A stretch of DNA of 64,000 bases. Origin: Albimonas marina. Its GTDB lineage: Bacteria; Pseudomonadota; Alphaproteobacteria; Rhodobacterales; Rhodobacteraceae. The DNA is taken from assembly GCF_029223255.1 (NCBI RefSeq), contig NZ_JARHUC010000002.1:744001-808000 (forward strand), given 5' to 3'. The notes under the pieces are model-generated. The model was given only the letters and a program-made list of their open reading frames with translations. It searched no databases and had not been told where the DNA came from. Positions 17,977 to 27,789 of this stretch are shown here, piece by piece. The number at the start of each line of letters is the position of its first letter. Position 1 is the first letter of the stretch. The position numbers were made by a program, and so were the translations under genes.

Positions 17977-18945
17977 GTGACCCAGACCCCGTCTTCCCCG
18001 ACCGCGGGCGCCCGCCTGCCGCACCGCCACCTGCTGGGGATCGAGCAGCTCGGCCCCGCCGACGTGACCGCGATCCTCGACCTCGCCGAGGACTACGTGG
18101 CGCTGAACCGGACGCGGGATAAGAAGAAGACGACCCTGCGCGGCCTCACCCAGATCAACCTGTTCTTCGAGAACTCGACCCGCACCCAGGCGAGCTTCGA
18201 GATCGCGGGCAAGCGCCTGGGCGCGGACGTGATGAACATGAGCGTGCGCACCTCCTCGATGTCGAAGGGCGAGACGCTGCTCGACACCGCCGCCACGCTC
18301 AACGCCATGCACCCCGACCTGATCGTGGTGCGCCACCAGCACTCGGGCGCCGTGGCGCTGCTGGCCCAGAAGGTGGACGCGTCCGTCATCAACGCCGGCG
18401 ACGGGCGCCACGAGCACCCGACCCAGGCGCTGCTCGACGCGCTGACCATCCGCAGGCGGAAGGGCCGCCTGCACCGGCTGACCGTGGCCATCTGCGGGGA
18501 CGTCGCCCACTCCCGCGTCGCCCGCTCCAACATGATCCTGCTGGGGATGATGGAGAACCGGGTGCGCGTGGTCTCGCCCCCCACCCTTCTGCCGCCCGAG
18601 ATCGACCGCTACGGCGTCGAGGTCTTCCACGACATGGAGAAGGGGCTCGAGGGCGCGGACGTGGTGATGATGCTGCGCCTGCAGCAGGAGCGGATGGACG
18701 GCGCCTTCGTCCCCTCCCAGCGCGAGTATTTCCACCGCTTCGGCCTCGATCACCGCAAGCTCGCCTGCGCCAAGCCCGACGCCATCGTGATGCACCCCGG
18801 CCCGATGAACCGCGGCGTCGAGATCGACGCGCTGGTCGCCGACGACCCCGAGCGCTCGGTGATCGGCGAGCAGGTGGAGATGGGCGTGGCGGTGCGCATG
18901 GCGGTGCTGGAGCTGCTGGCCGAGGCGCAGGGGGCGCCGGCGTGA
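17977..18945 (+). CDS. pyrB: Aspartate carbamoyltransferase catalytic subunit
   Basis: PyrB joins carbamoyl phosphate to aspartate, the first committed step of pyrimidine synthesis. The 322-residue protein shows the carbamoyl-phosphate loop [13 protein letters not shown], the [10 protein letters not shown] loop, [14 protein letters not shown] and the C-terminal [12 protein letters not shown]. The start is GTG at 17977 with AAGGGAG about 10 nt upstream. No regulatory subunit pyrI is present. It leads an operon in which every junction overlaps: the next gene starts on GTGA, then pyrC and plsY start on ATGA. Confidence 0.95.
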   Translation: MTQTPSSPTAGARLPHRHLLGIEQLGPADVTAILDLAEDYVALNRTRDKKKTTLRGLTQINLFFENSTRTQASFEIAGKRLGADVMNMSVRTSSMSKGETLLDTAATLNAMHPDLIVVRHQHSGAVALLAQKVDASVINAGDGRHEHPTQALLDALTIRRRKGRLHRLTVAICGDVAHSRVARSNMILLGMMENRVRVVSPPTLLPPEIDRYGVEVFHDMEKGLEGADVVMMLRLQQERMDGAFVPSQREYFHRFGLDHRKLACAKPDAIVMHPGPMNRGVEIDALVADDPERSVIGEQVEMGVAVRMAVLELLAEAQGAPA

Positions 18946-19562
18946 GCAGCCCCTCGCCCGAGCAGGTCCGCGCCGCCTGGGCCGCGACCCTCGCGCCCGG
19001 GGAGCGGCTGCTGTGGACCGGCGCGCCGGCGCCGCGCAGCCCGGGCGACTGGGCCGTCGGGGCCATGGCGCTCGTCTTCGCCGCGCTCGGGATCTGGCTG
19101 CCGGTGCAGGCGGCGCTGAACGGCGACGGCCTGGGCGACCTGCTGACGACGCGGGGCGCCGTGATCGCCGGCGTCGGTCTTCTGCCGCTCGGGCTGGGGG
19201 CGCTGATGCTCGCCGCCGCGACCGAGACCATCGTGAACCGGCCCCGCACCCGCTATGCGCTGACCGACCTGCGCGCCATCGTCATGACCTTCCGGCGCAG
19301 GCCGCGCGAGACCGCCCTCGCCTGGGCCGAGATCGGCCCCCCGCAGCGCGACGAGCGCGGCGCGCGGGTGCTGTTCGGCGTCCCCGCCTCCTCGCGCCGC
19401 ACCGCGCCGCGCCCGATCCGCGGGCGCAGCCTGCGCCGGCTGGGCGACGGGTTCGCCTTCGCCGTCGACGACCAGACCGAGGCCGTGCACGACGCCGCCG
19501 TGCGCGCCTGGGCCGCCGCCACCACGCCCCTTCCGCTCCGATCCGGAGACCCTCGCCGATGA
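18942..19562 (+). CDS. Membrane protein of unknown function between pyrB and pyrC
   Basis: A 206-residue protein whose GTG start overlaps the pyrB stop and whose TGA overlaps the pyrC start. It has [16 protein letters not shown] near residue 17, two likely membrane helices (about 39-58 and 72-92), then [12 protein letters not shown] at about 103-114. The phrase 'R-Y-A-L-T-D-x-R' after a helix pair is typical of small bacterial PH-like (YdbT/DUF304-like) membrane proteins, so I suggest that fold. I know of no role in pyrimidine synthesis. A gene in this position is common in Rhodobacterales, by my recollection. Confidence 0.7.
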   Translation: MSSPSPEQVRAAWAATLAPGERLLWTGAPAPRSPGDWAVGAMALVFAALGIWLPVQAALNGDGLGDLLTTRGAVIAGVGLLPLGLGALMLAAATETIVNRPRTRYALTDLRAIVMTFRRRPRETALAWAEIGPPQRDERGARVLFGVPASSRRTAPRPIRGRSLRRLGDGFAFAVDDQTEAVHDAAVRAWAAATTPLPLRSGDPRR

Positions 19563-20848
19563 CCTCGCTGCTGCTGCGCGACGCCCTGCTGATCGACCCC
19601 GAGGCCGGGACCGAGGCCCGCGGCGACCTGTTGATCGAGGACGGGCGCATATCGGCCGTCGGCGACGCAGCCGCCGCGAAGCCCGAGCGCGTGATCGACT
19701 GCAACGGCCGCGCCCTCGCCCCCGGCATCGTCGACATGTCCGTCTACGTCGGAGAGCCCGGCGCCCGCCATCGCGAGAGCTACCGCACCGCCGGCCTCGC
19801 CGCCGCCGCGGGCGGCGTCACCACGCTGGTGGTTCGCCCCGACACCGATCCCGTGGCGGACGACCCGGCGGTTCTGGAATTCGCCCTGCGCCGCGCCGCC
19901 GCCGTCTGCCCGGTGAACGTGAAGCTGATGGGCGCGCTGACCCAGGGCTGCGCCGGCAAGCGGATGTCGGAGATGGGGTTCCTGAGCGACGCCGGCGCCG
20001 TCGCCTTCACCGACGGCGACCACCCCGTCGCCGACCCCACCGTGTTCCGCCGGGCGCTGACCTACGCCCGCTCGCTCGACGCGCTGGTGATCCACCACCC
20101 GCAGGAGCCGATCCTCTCCGCCCAAGGCTGCGCGACCGAGAGCTTCTTCGCCGCCAAGTCCGGCCTGCCCGGCATCCCCGCCATGGCCGAGCGCATGCAG
20201 CTCGAGCGCGACCTCGCGCTGGTGGAGCTGACGGGCGCGCGCTACCACGCCGACCAGCTCTCCACCCGCGGCGCGCTGGAGGTGCTGGAGCGGGGCAAGC
20301 GGGCGGGCCTGAAGATCTCGGCCGGCGCCTCGATCCATCACCTGACGCTCAACGAGCTCGACATCGAGCCCTACCGCACCTTCTTCAAGCTGCGCCCGCC
20401 GCTCCGCGCGGAGGAAGACCGCCAGGCCCTGGTGCAGGCGGTCGCCGACGGGCTGGTGGACGTGATCACCTCCGCCCACCTGCCCCAGGACGAGGAGCTC
20501 AAGCGCCTGCCCTACGAGCAGGCCGCCCATGGCGCCGTGGGGCTGGAGACCTTGCTGCCCGCCGCGCTGCAGCTGGTGCATGCGGGGGCGCTGGACCTGC
20601 CCACGCTCTTCGCGCGCCTCAGCCTCGCGCCCGCGCGGCTGCTGGGGCTGGAGGCGGGGCGCCTCGCGCCCGGGGCGCCGGCGGACCTGGTGCTGTTCGA
20701 TCCCGGCGCGCCCTGGGTGCTGGACCGGGCGACGCTGAATTCCCGCTCGAAGAACACGCCCTACGACCTGCGCACCATGCAGGGGCGTGTGCTGCGCAGC
20801 TTCGTGGCGGGCGTCGAAGTCTACGCGCGGGAGGCGCAGGCGGCATGA
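19559..20848 (+). CDS. pyrC: Dihydroorotase-like protein, probably catalytically inactive
   Basis: A 429-residue member of the type I dihydroorotase family encoded in the pyr operon. Its active site is not conserved. The metal-binding HxH after VDM is Ser61-Val-Tyr63 (VDMSVYVGEPG). The His of the usual YHxxHxST strand is Gln in YHADQLST, and the catalytic Asp of TDHAPH is lost in ITSAHLPQD. Overall fold features (GGVTTLVVRPDT, NSRSKNTPYD) remain. In other bacteria such pseudo-dihydroorotases form a structural complex with aspartate carbamoyltransferase while a second, active dihydroorotase is encoded elsewhere; that is the likely situation here. Start overlaps the upstream stop (ATGA). Confidence 0.88.
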   Translation: MTSLLLRDALLIDPEAGTEARGDLLIEDGRISAVGDAAAAKPERVIDCNGRALAPGIVDMSVYVGEPGARHRESYRTAGLAAAAGGVTTLVVRPDTDPVADDPAVLEFALRRAAAVCPVNVKLMGALTQGCAGKRMSEMGFLSDAGAVAFTDGDHPVADPTVFRRALTYARSLDALVIHHPQEPILSAQGCATESFFAAKSGLPGIPAMAERMQLERDLALVELTGARYHADQLSTRGALEVLERGKRAGLKISAGASIHHLTLNELDIEPYRTFFKLRPPLRAEEDRQALVQAVADGLVDVITSAHLPQDEELKRLPYEQAAHGAVGLETLLPAALQLVHAGALDLPTLFARLSLAPARLLGLEAGRLAPGAPADLVLFDPGAPWVLDRATLNSRSKNTPYDLRTMQGRVLRSFVAGVEVYAREAQAA

Positions 20849-21507
20849 CCCGGTTCATTCCCGAATGGCTGCGCGCCCTGCTGGGCGAGGCCGCGGCCCC
20901 CGGCCTCGACGCCGCCCTGCCGTACCTGCTGGGGGCGCTGGTCCTGGGCTACCTGCTCGGCTCGATCCCCATGGGGGTGCTGCTCAGCCGGGTGTTCGGC
21001 CTGGGGGACCTGACCAAGGTCGGCTCGGGCAACATCGGGGCGACCAACGTCCTGCGCACGGGCAACAAGACGGCCGCGGCGCTGACGCTGCTGCTGGACG
21101 CGGGCAAGGGCGCGGCGGCGGTGCTGATCGCGGGCATGTGGGGCCCGGACGCCGCGGTGCTGGGCGCCTGCGGGGCGATGATCGGCCACTGCTTTCCCAT
21201 CTGGCTGCGCTTTCGGGGCGGCAAGGGGGTGGCCACGATCCTGGGCTGCACCCTGGCGCTGAGCTGGCCCGCGGGGCTCGTCTGCCTCGCCGTCTGGCTG
21301 GGGGCGGCGGCGCTGACCCGCTACTCCTCCGTCGGCGGTCTGGCGGCGGCGGCGGCCTCGCCGCTGGCGCTGTGGGGTTTCGGGCGGCTGGAGGCGGTGG
21401 GGCTGTTCGTGCTGCTCGCCCTGCTGGTCTGGGCCAAGCACCACGAGAACCTCGGCCGCCTGCTGCGCGGGCAGGAGACGAAGATCGGCGCGAAGTCGAA
21501 ACGCTGA
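20845..21507 (+). CDS. plsY: Acyl-phosphate:glycerol-3-phosphate acyltransferase
   Basis: PlsY transfers an acyl group from acyl phosphate to glycerol 3-phosphate at the inner membrane; its partner PlsX is encoded at 27.8 kb. The 220-residue protein has the three family motifs: GSIPMG, GSGNIGATNVLRTGNK and HCFPIWLRFRGGKGVAT. Five or six membrane segments are evident. The N-terminus carries about 25 residues (MTRFIPEWLRALLGEAAAPG) before the first helix, longer than in many PlsY. The start codon overlaps the pyrC stop. Confidence 0.94.
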   Translation: MTRFIPEWLRALLGEAAAPGLDAALPYLLGALVLGYLLGSIPMGVLLSRVFGLGDLTKVGSGNIGATNVLRTGNKTAAALTLLLDAGKGAAAVLIAGMWGPDAAVLGACGAMIGHCFPIWLRFRGGKGVATILGCTLALSWPAGLVCLAVWLGAAALTRYSSVGGLAAAAASPLALWGFGRLEAVGLFVLLALLVWAKHHENLGRLLRGQETKIGAKSKR

Positions 21508-21580
21508 CGGGCGGCGCGAGCGATTAACCCGCGTTTAACCCTGAGGGCGTCATCTGCCGGGGTCTTCCACAGGAGGCCCC

Positions 21581-22828
21581 ATGCAGCCGCGCCTGGACCT
21601 GAGCCGTCCCGCGACCCCGGTTCCCGCCCCGCCCCCCGCGACGCTTTCGGAGGCGGAGGCGCTCGACGCCCTGCGCCTGGCGCGAAGCCGCAACGTCGGG
21701 CCCTCCACCTGGGTGCGCCTGGTGCGCCGCTTCGGAACCCCCGCCCGCGCGCTCGACGCCCTGCCCGGCCTCGCCGGCCGCGGCGGCGCGTCGGGCGTGA
21801 CCGTGGCCTCCCTCGCGCAGGCGGAGCGGGAGCTCGGCGCCGGCCTCTCCGCCGGCGCGCGCCTGCTGGTCTGGGACCGGCCGGGCTACCCCGAGGCGCT
21901 GGCCCGCATCCCCGATCCCCCTCCGGTGCTGTGGGTGCGCGGCGATCCCGCGGCGCTGATGCGGCCCGCGGTCGCCATCGTGGGGGCGCGCAACGCCTCG
22001 GCGGTGGGCCTGCGCGTGGCGCGGCTGCTGGCGGCGGAGCTGGGGCGCAAGGGCCTGTGGACCGTCTCGGGCCTCGCGCGCGGGGTGGACGGGGCGGCCC
22101 ATGACGCCGCCCTCTCCGCGGCCGGGGACGGCGGCGGCACGGTGGCGGCGGTGGCGGGCTGCGTGCAGGCGGTCTACCCGTCCGAACATGCCGAGCTGGC
22201 CGGGCGCATCGCGCAGGGCGGCGGCGCCGTCGTCTCCGAGGCGCCCATCGGCCTCGCCCCCCAGGGCCGCCACTTCCCCCGCCGCAACCGGGTGATCGCG
22301 GGTCTCTCGCGCGCGGTGATCCTGATCGAGGCGGCGGCGCGCTCCGGCTCCCTCATCACCGCCGAGTTCGCGCTGGAGCAGGGGCGGGAGGTCCTGGCGG
22401 TTCCCGGCTCCCCCCTCGATCCGCGCTCGGAGGGGGGGAACGCCCTGATCCGCCAGGGCGCGGCCCTCGTGCGCCACGCCGAGGACGTGATCGAGGCGCT
22501 GGAGGCCGCGGCCGCCCTGCCCGACCTCGCCCCCGCCCTGCCGGAGCCAGAGGCGGCCCCTGACCCGGAACCCGGGACGCCCGACGCGCCCGGCCTCGCC
22601 GATCCCGGCGCCGGGTTCGCGCGCCCGCCGCTCTCGGCCGCGCAGCGCGACGCGGCGCTGCGCGCGCAGGTGCGCGAGTTGCTGGGCCTCGCCCCGGTGG
22701 AGGAGGACGAGCTCGCCCGCCTCTCCGGCGCCCCGCTCTCGGCGCTGGCCGACGTGCTGCTGGAGCTGGAGCTCGCCGGCCGCCTCGACCGCCGCCCCGG
22801 CGGGCTGGTGGCGCTGCTGCCGGAGTGA
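21581..22828 (+). CDS. dprA: DNA-processing protein DprA
   Basis: DprA loads RecA onto incoming single-stranded DNA in natural transformation. The 415-residue protein has the Rossmann-like core: VAIVGARNASAVG near residue 129, VSGLARGVDGAAHDAAL near 158, GGTVAAVAGCVQAVYPSEH, and SEAPIGLAPQGRHFPRRNR near 219. A C-terminal winged-helix-like domain (about 350-410, VRELLGLAPVEEDELAR) follows a proline/alanine linker. The ATG at 21581 has AGGAGG upstream. It sits 73 bases after plsY, likely in the same unit. Confidence 0.93.
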   Translation: MQPRLDLSRPATPVPAPPPATLSEAEALDALRLARSRNVGPSTWVRLVRRFGTPARALDALPGLAGRGGASGVTVASLAQAERELGAGLSAGARLLVWDRPGYPEALARIPDPPPVLWVRGDPAALMRPAVAIVGARNASAVGLRVARLLAAELGRKGLWTVSGLARGVDGAAHDAALSAAGDGGGTVAAVAGCVQAVYPSEHAELAGRIAQGGGAVVSEAPIGLAPQGRHFPRRNRVIAGLSRAVILIEAAARSGSLITAEFALEQGREVLAVPGSPLDPRSEGGNALIRQGAALVRHAEDVIEALEAAAALPDLAPALPEPEAAPDPEPGTPDAPGLADPGAGFARPPLSAAQRDAALRAQVRELLGLAPVEEDELARLSGAPLSALADVLLELELAGRLDRRPGGLVALLPE

Positions 22829-22896
22829 GGGCGAGGCCCCGGCCGCCGACCGCGGAGGACCGGGCGCCCGCCGACCGGTGCCGCCCCGGGACGCCT

Positions 22897-22935
22897 CCCC
22901 TCTCCGACGCCCCTCTCCGACGCCCCTGTCCGACA
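22897..22935 (+). repeat. Three tandem 13-bp repeats
   Basis: CCCCTCTCCGACG occurs at 22897-22909 and 22910-22922, and as CCCCTGTCCGACA at 22923-22935. Another CTGTCCGAC follows near 22948. The array sits in the 280-bp gap between the convergent dprA and valS genes. Confidence 0.6.
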
Positions 22936-23013
22936 GGGACGCCTCCGCTGTCCGACGGAAAGGCGTGGTTCCGCCCTGCCCCGTCTCCTCCCGCGCCCCC
23001 GTGAACACGCAAA

Positions 23014-23035
23014 GGCCCCCGCCGGGGCGGGGGCC
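23014..23035 (-). terminator. Terminator-like hairpin after valS
   Basis: Read on the minus strand, GGCCCCCG pairs with CGGGGGCC and is followed by TTTGCG. It lies 74 bases past the valS stop codon. Confidence 0.5.
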
Positions 23036-23108
23036 CTGAGGGCCGCGCGTCTGCGCGGCCCGAGGCGAAAGGACTGCCCGCGTCAGCGGGCGCCGCATGA
23101 CAGGCGCG

Positions 23109-25952
23109 TCAGACGAGCTCGGCGGCGCGGGCGGCGGCGACGCGCAGGCGCTCGGCCTCGGCCTTGGCTTCGGCGAGGCGCTCGCGGTTCTCCTCGACCA
23201 CCTCCTCGGGGGCCTTCGAGAGGAAACCGGGGTTCGAGAGCTTCTTCTCGATGCCCGCGGCCTCCTTCTCGACCTTGCTCAGCGCCTTCTCGAGCCGCGC
23301 CTTCTCGGCCTTGCCGTCGACGATCCCCGCCAGCGGCAGCGCCAGCGCGCCGCCCGCCACTGGGATCGTGGCCGCGCCCTTCGGCGCCTCGGCCGCGCGA
23401 GAGAACCCATCGACGCGCGCCAGCCGCTCGATCAGCGGCAGGTCCTCGGCGATGGCGGCCTCGAGGTCCGCGTCGCCGTCCACCAGCAGCAGGGCGAGCT
23501 TGGCCGAGGGCGGCACGTTCATCTCCGCGCGCACCGAGCGGATCGCCTCGATCAGCGACACCAGCCGGCCCACGCGGGCGTCCGCCGCCGGGTCGGCCAG
23601 CGCGGCGTCGAGCGCCGGCCAGTCGGCGTGGATCAGCATCTTCGTGCGCGAGGCGATCTGGCCCCACAGCGCCTCGGTCACGTAGGGCATGAACGGGTGC
23701 AGCAGCTTCAGGCACTGGTCGATGGCCCAGGCGAGCGTCGCGCGCGTCTCGTCCTTCGCCGGCCCGTCCTCGCCCATCAGCAGGGGCTTGGCGAACTCGA
23801 CGTACCAGTCGCAGACCACGCCCCAGACATGACCGTAGAGCGCGTTGGCCGCGTCGTTGAAGCGGTAGTCGGCCAGGGCCTGGTCGACGGTCGCGGCGAT
23901 GCGCGCCGTCTCGCCCACGATCCAGCGGTTGACCGGCGCCTGCACGGCGGCGGGGTCGAAGCCCACGACCGGCTTGCACTCGTTCATCTCGGCGAAGCGG
24001 GCGGCGTTCCACAGCTTCGTCGCGAAGTTGCGATAGCCGGCGACGCGGGAGACCGCGAGCTTGATGTCCCGCCCCATCGCCGCCATCGAGGCCAGCGTGA
24101 AGCGCATCGCGTCCGCCCCGTACTCGTCGATCAGGTCGAGCGGGTCGATGACGTTGCCCAGGCTCTTCGACATCTTCTTGCCCTTCTCGTCGCGGACGAG
24201 GGCGTGGACGTAGACGTCGTGGAACGGAACCTGCGGGCGGCCGGCCTCGTCCTTCATGAAGTGCAGGCCCATCATCATCATCCGGGCGACCCAGAAGAAG
24301 ATGATGTCGAAGCCGGTGATCAGGACCGAGGTCGGGTAGTATTTCGCCAGCTCCGGCGTCGCCTCCGGCCACCCGAAGGTGCCCTGCGGCCAGAGGCCGG
24401 AGGAGAACCAGGTGTCGAGCACGTCGGGATCGCGCGTCAGCTCGACCTCGCCCTCGTAATGGGCGCGGGCCGCGGCCAGCGCCTCGGCCTCGGTCATCTC
24501 GCAGAAGATCTTGCCGTCCGGGCCGTACCACACCGGGATCTGGTGGCCCCACCACAGCTGGCGCGAGATGCACCAGGGCTCAATGTTCTCCATCCAGTGG
24601 TCGTAGGTCTTCACCCAGTTGGCGGGGTGGAAGGTGGTGCGGCCGTCATGGGCGGCGGCCAGCGCCTCCTTCGCGAGCGTCTGGGCGTCGACGAACCACT
24701 GGTCGGTCAGCCAGGGCTCCACCGGGACCTTGGAGCGGTCGCCGTGGGGCACCACGTGCTGCTCGTCGTCGATGCCGTCGAGCCAGCCCTGCGCCTCGGC
24801 GAGGTCCACGATCGCCTTGCGGGCGACGAAGCGGTCGAGGCCGTCGAGGGACATCGCCTCGGGCGAGGGCGAACAGCCCTCGAGGAACTCGGCGTTGTCC
24901 TTCACCGTGATCGCGGCGCGCGAGGTCATGACGTTGATGCGCGGCAGGCCGGCGCGCTTGCCGACCTCGAAGTCGTTGAAGTCGTGCGCGGGGGTGATCT
25001 TCACCGCGCCGGTGCCCTTGGTGGGGTCGGCGTGCTCGTCGGCGACGATGGGGATGCGCCGGCCGACCAGCGGCAGGACGACCGACTTGCCCACCAGGCC
25101 CGCATAGCGCACGTCGTCGGCCGCGACCGCGACGCCGGTGTCGCCCAGCATGGTCTCGGGGCGGGTGGTGGCGACGACGATGTAGTCGCGCTCCTCCCAC
25201 GCCTCGGGGTCGTCGTCGTCGGTCGTCCAGGGGCGCAGCACCGGCTCGCCGTCGATCTCCTCGCGCACCATCGGGTGGTCGTAGGTCTCGCCGTCGGCCA
25301 GCTTGTAGCGGAAGCGCCAGAGGTGGCCCTTCTCCTCGACCTGCTCGACCTCGAGGTCGGAGATCGCCGTCTCGAAATGCGGGTCCCAGTTCACCAGGCG
25401 CTTGTCGCGGTAGATCAGGCCGGCGCGGTGCAGCTCGACGAAGACTTTCAGGACGGCGTCGTGGAAGTTGCCGTCCTCGCCCTCGGGCGCGCCGGGCGCG
25501 CCGGACATGGTGAAGGCGTTGCGCGACCAGTCGCAGCTCGCGCCCAGGCGGCGGAGCTGGTTGAGGATGGTCGAGCCGCTCTCGGCCTTCCATTCCCAGA
25601 CCTTCTTCGTGAAGGCCTCGCGGCCCATCTCGCGGCGGCCGGCGTTGCCCTCGGCGGCCAGCTTGCGCTCGACCACCATCTGGGTGGCGATGCCGGCGTG
25701 GTCCTGGCCGGGCTGCCACAGGGTGTCGTAGCCCTGCATGCGCTTCCAGCGGATCAGGATGTCCTGCAGCGTGTTGTTCAGCGCGTGGCCGATGTGGAGG
25801 CTGCCCGTCACGTTGGGCGGCGGGATCACGATCGAGAAGGCTTCCGCCCCCGGCTTGGCGTTGGCGCCGGCGGCGAAGGCGCCGGCCTCCTCCCAGCGGG
25901 CGTAGATCTCGGGTTCCGCCGAGGCGGCGTCGAAGGTCTTTTCCATGGGCAT
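23109..25952 (-). CDS. valS: Valyl-tRNA synthetase
   Basis: A class I aminoacyl-tRNA synthetase of 947 residues. The HIGH signature is in [20 protein letters not shown] near residue 50, and the KMSKS loop is [13 protein letters not shown] near 590. The CP1 editing domain is recognisable by [15 protein letters not shown]. The anticodon-binding helices and a C-terminal coiled-coil arm (rich in Glu, Lys and Leu: [19 protein letters not shown]) complete the valine enzyme. Either ATG at 25952 or the one two codons later could start it. It appears monocistronic. Confidence 0.96.
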   Translation of the reverse strand: MPMEKTFDAASAEPEIYARWEEAGAFAAGANAKPGAEAFSIVIPPPNVTGSLHIGHALNNTLQDILIRWKRMQGYDTLWQPGQDHAGIATQMVVERKLAAEGNAGRREMGREAFTKKVWEWKAESGSTILNQLRRLGASCDWSRNAFTMSGAPGAPEGEDGNFHDAVLKVFVELHRAGLIYRDKRLVNWDPHFETAISDLEVEQVEEKGHLWRFRYKLADGETYDHPMVREEIDGEPVLRPWTTDDDDPEAWEERDYIVVATTRPETMLGDTGVAVAADDVRYAGLVGKSVVLPLVGRRIPIVADEHADPTKGTGAVKITPAHDFNDFEVGKRAGLPRINVMTSRAAITVKDNAEFLEGCSPSPEAMSLDGLDRFVARKAIVDLAEAQGWLDGIDDEQHVVPHGDRSKVPVEPWLTDQWFVDAQTLAKEALAAAHDGRTTFHPANWVKTYDHWMENIEPWCISRQLWWGHQIPVWYGPDGKIFCEMTEAEALAAARAHYEGEVELTRDPDVLDTWFSSGLWPQGTFGWPEATPELAKYYPTSVLITGFDIIFFWVARMMMMGLHFMKDEAGRPQVPFHDVYVHALVRDEKGKKMSKSLGNVIDPLDLIDEYGADAMRFTLASMAAMGRDIKLAVSRVAGYRNFATKLWNAARFAEMNECKPVVGFDPAAVQAPVNRWIVGETARIAATVDQALADYRFNDAANALYGHVWGVVCDWYVEFAKPLLMGEDGPAKDETRATLAWAIDQCLKLLHPFMPYVTEALWGQIASRTKMLIHADWPALDAALADPAADARVGRLVSLIEAIRSVRAEMNVPPSAKLALLLVDGDADLEAAIAEDLPLIERLARVDGFSRAAEAPKGAATIPVAGGALALPLAGIVDGKAEKARLEKALSKVEKEAAGIEKKLSNPGFLSKAPEEVVEENRERLAEAKAEAERLRVAAARAAELV

Positions 25953-26098
25953 GGCGCGGGCGTCCGGGTCGGGAATTTCGCGAGGCGTCGAGATGTCCCG
26001 GCGCTTCTATCGTGCACGGACCATGGGGGAAAGACCGCAAGGCGCGCGGCGCGGCGGGCGCGCCGCCCCGCGTCCGCGGCGCGCAGGCGCGCCCGTCG

Positions 26099-26665
26099 TC
26101 AGCCGCGGGGCGCGGCGGGGGCGGCGGCGAGGGGGACCTCGGGCAGGCGCGAGTCGCGCACCATCAGCTGCTCGGAATAGCGGCTCTGCCCGTCCCGGCC
26201 GGCCCAGGCCTGGCCGAAGACGCCCTCGCCGTCGACCCAGTCGCAATGGCGCCAGGCGCCGAACCAGGGCGCGGCGCAGGCGGCGGCGCCCTCGAGCCCC
26301 GGCCCCGGCATCAGGAAGCGCGCGCCCGAGGCCGCGTCCTGCCCGTCGAGCGGCACGTTGGCGCCGGGGAAGACGAAATCGACCGGGGCGGGGGCGCGGG
26401 TCAGCTCGGCGGGCGTCGGCAGGCGCCAGCCGTCGGGGGCGACCCGCCCCAACTCCATCCCCGCCAGCGGCGCGGGCACCGGCGCCGCCCAGGCCCAGTC
26501 GAGCCCGTCGCGCGAGATATAGGCGTTCGCGGGCACCGGCGCACGCAGCGCCTCGCCCTCGGGGACCGGCTGGCCGGCGTCGGGCGCGCCGCCCGCGGTC
26601 GCGGTGGCGGCCGCGAGGGAAAGCGCGAGGGCGAGCGGCAGGGCGGTCGTCCGGGTCGGGATCAT
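26099..26665 (-). CDS. Secreted protein of unknown function, possibly DUF1566/Lcl-like
   Basis: A 188-residue protein starting with a clear Sec signal (MIPTRTTALPLALALSLAAA, cleavage near ATAGG). The mature part contains YISRDGLDWAWAAPVP, DGWRLPTPAELTRAP, VFPGANVPLDG and HCDWVDGEG, with two cysteines (AACAAPWFG and HCDW) that could form a disulfide. 'GWRLPT..EL' is the hallmark of DUF1566/Lcl-type domains found in secreted adhesin-like proteins, so a distant link is possible. The ATG at 26665 has GGAGG 9 nt upstream. It is monocistronic between valS and rpmF. Confidence 0.7.
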   Translation of the reverse strand: MIPTRTTALPLALALSLAAATATAGGAPDAGQPVPEGEALRAPVPANAYISRDGLDWAWAAPVPAPLAGMELGRVAPDGWRLPTPAELTRAPAPVDFVFPGANVPLDGQDAASGARFLMPGPGLEGAAACAAPWFGAWRHCDWVDGEGVFGQAWAGRDGQSRYSEQLMVRDSRLPEVPLAAAPAAPRG

Positions 26666-27035
26666 GGCGGGAGGCCTCCGGTTCGTGCTTGAAGCGGACA
26701 AGCAAGCGGCGGGCCAACACTTCGCACATGCAGCAAATCGAGACGGATCGCGCCGCAGCGCAGCATCGACCGCCGGCCGGACCGCGGGTCGTCTCATGCA
26801 GGGGAACGCGGGCGCGGGAGGGGGGAGTCGGCCCGCCCGGCGGCGTCGCGCGTCGGATCGATCTTGCCGCCGCTGCGTCAATATCCGATTAATCACTGCG
26901 CAGGCGCCCGCCCTCGCCGGCGCCGAACCCTTGGGCGCCGAGGGGACGGCGCCTGCCGCGAGGGCGGCCGCGGGGGCCATTTCCGGGGCGGCGGGACGCC
27001 GCGCCGAGGCCGGCGGAACGGATGCGGGTTCGCCC
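26666..27035. other. Intergenic stretch without recognised features
   Basis: These 370 bases separate the secreted-protein gene from the rpmF promoter. Short frames are open on both strands, but none has a ribosome site or recognisable product. A small AT-rich patch (GTCAATATCCGATTAATC, near 26877-26894) stands out in the GC-rich surroundings and may belong to the minus-strand promoter region. Confidence 0.4.
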
Positions 27036-27063
27036 TTGCGCTTCACGGATTTCGGCGTATGTT
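27036..27063 (+). promoter_or_regulatory. Candidate promoter of the rpmF-plsX-fabH unit
   Basis: TTGCGC (27036-27041) and TATGTT (27058-27063) are 16 bp apart. A start about 7 nt downstream would give a leader of roughly 155 nt with two hairpins before rpmF. Confidence 0.4.
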
Positions 27064-27081
27064 CGCCGCTCGTTTTTCAAG

Positions 27082-27135
27082 CGGAGTCGGATCCCGTCCG
27101 ACGCTCCGATCCGAGACGCGGGGATGACCCCCGCG
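27082..27135 (+). promoter_or_regulatory. Structured 5' leader of rpmF
   Basis: Two hairpins follow the candidate promoter. CGGAGTCGGA (27082-27091) pairs with TCCGACGCTCCG (27097-27108) with a 2-nt bulge. CGCGGGG (27117-27123) pairs perfectly with CCCCGCG (27129-27135). They may be a protein-binding or mRNA-stability element; the function is inferred only. Confidence 0.35.
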
Positions 27136-27226
27136 GAGCGGAGCGGCGCGGATGATGGGTCCGGCCTTCACGCGCGACGGGCGGTTCGATAGGCCGGCCG
27201 CCCCAGAAGCTACGGAGGTCAGACCC

Positions 27227-27430
27227 ATGGCGGTCCCCCAGAATCGCGTCACCAGCTCCAAGCGCAACATGCGCCGGTCGCACGACGCCCTGTCGCCCTC
27301 GTCCTACGCCGAGTGCCCGAACTGCGGCGAGCTGCGCCGCCCGCACCACGTCTGCGGCTCCTGCGGCCACTATGCCGGCCGCGAGGTCGTGAGCATGGTC
27401 GAGGACGTCGATCTGGACGAGGCGTCCTGA
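27227..27430 (+). CDS. rpmF: 50S ribosomal protein L32
   Basis: A 67-residue large-subunit protein, bL32. It starts [19 protein letters not shown], the family's invariant opening, and has a zinc-ribbon of two CxxC pairs (CPNC and CGSC, about residues 31-34 and 48-51). It is therefore the zinc-containing form. The acidic tail EDVDLDEAS is common in alphaproteobacteria. GGAGG lies upstream of the ATG. It heads the classical rpmF-plsX-fabH order linking ribosome and lipid synthesis. Confidence 0.97.
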   Translation: MAVPQNRVTSSKRNMRRSHDALSPSSYAECPNCGELRRPHHVCGSCGHYAGREVVSMVEDVDLDEAS

Positions 27431-27440
27431 TCGCCGCGCC

Positions 27441-27458
27441 GCGCCCCCTCGGGGGCGC
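27441..27458 (+). terminator. Hairpin between rpmF and plsX
   Basis: GCGCCCC and GGGGCGC pair around CTCG, 10 bases past the rpmF stop. It lacks a T-run, so it may attenuate or mark a processing site and let rpmF exceed plsX expression. Confidence 0.4.
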
Positions 27459-27789
27459 GACCCCGGCCTGAGGCGCGCCGTCCCCCGAGGGGGAGCCCCG
27501 CGCCCGGCCGGCCAGGGCGGATGCGTCCGTCCCGCGGGTCCACGCCGGCGTCCGCACGGAACGACCCTCGCGGACCTGCCGCGCGGCGCCCCGCCCATCG
27601 CCCGGCGGAACGCCGCCTCCCGACCCGCCGCTCCGGACGCCCCGACACCGGATGACAGACCAGACGCGCCCCCACGAGTCCCCGTCCGCCGCGCCCGACC
27701 GCGCGGCGGCGCCGATCGAATTGCATGCGCACCGCGCCGCCGCGAGCGGCGAGGTCGGCCCGGACGCCCCGCCCCGGCGGAGGTCCAAC

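Noticed and set aside
26864-27127. Small + strand frame upstream of rpmF
   Set aside because: No ribosome site, shadow-like composition, and it spans the candidate promoter and leader hairpins.
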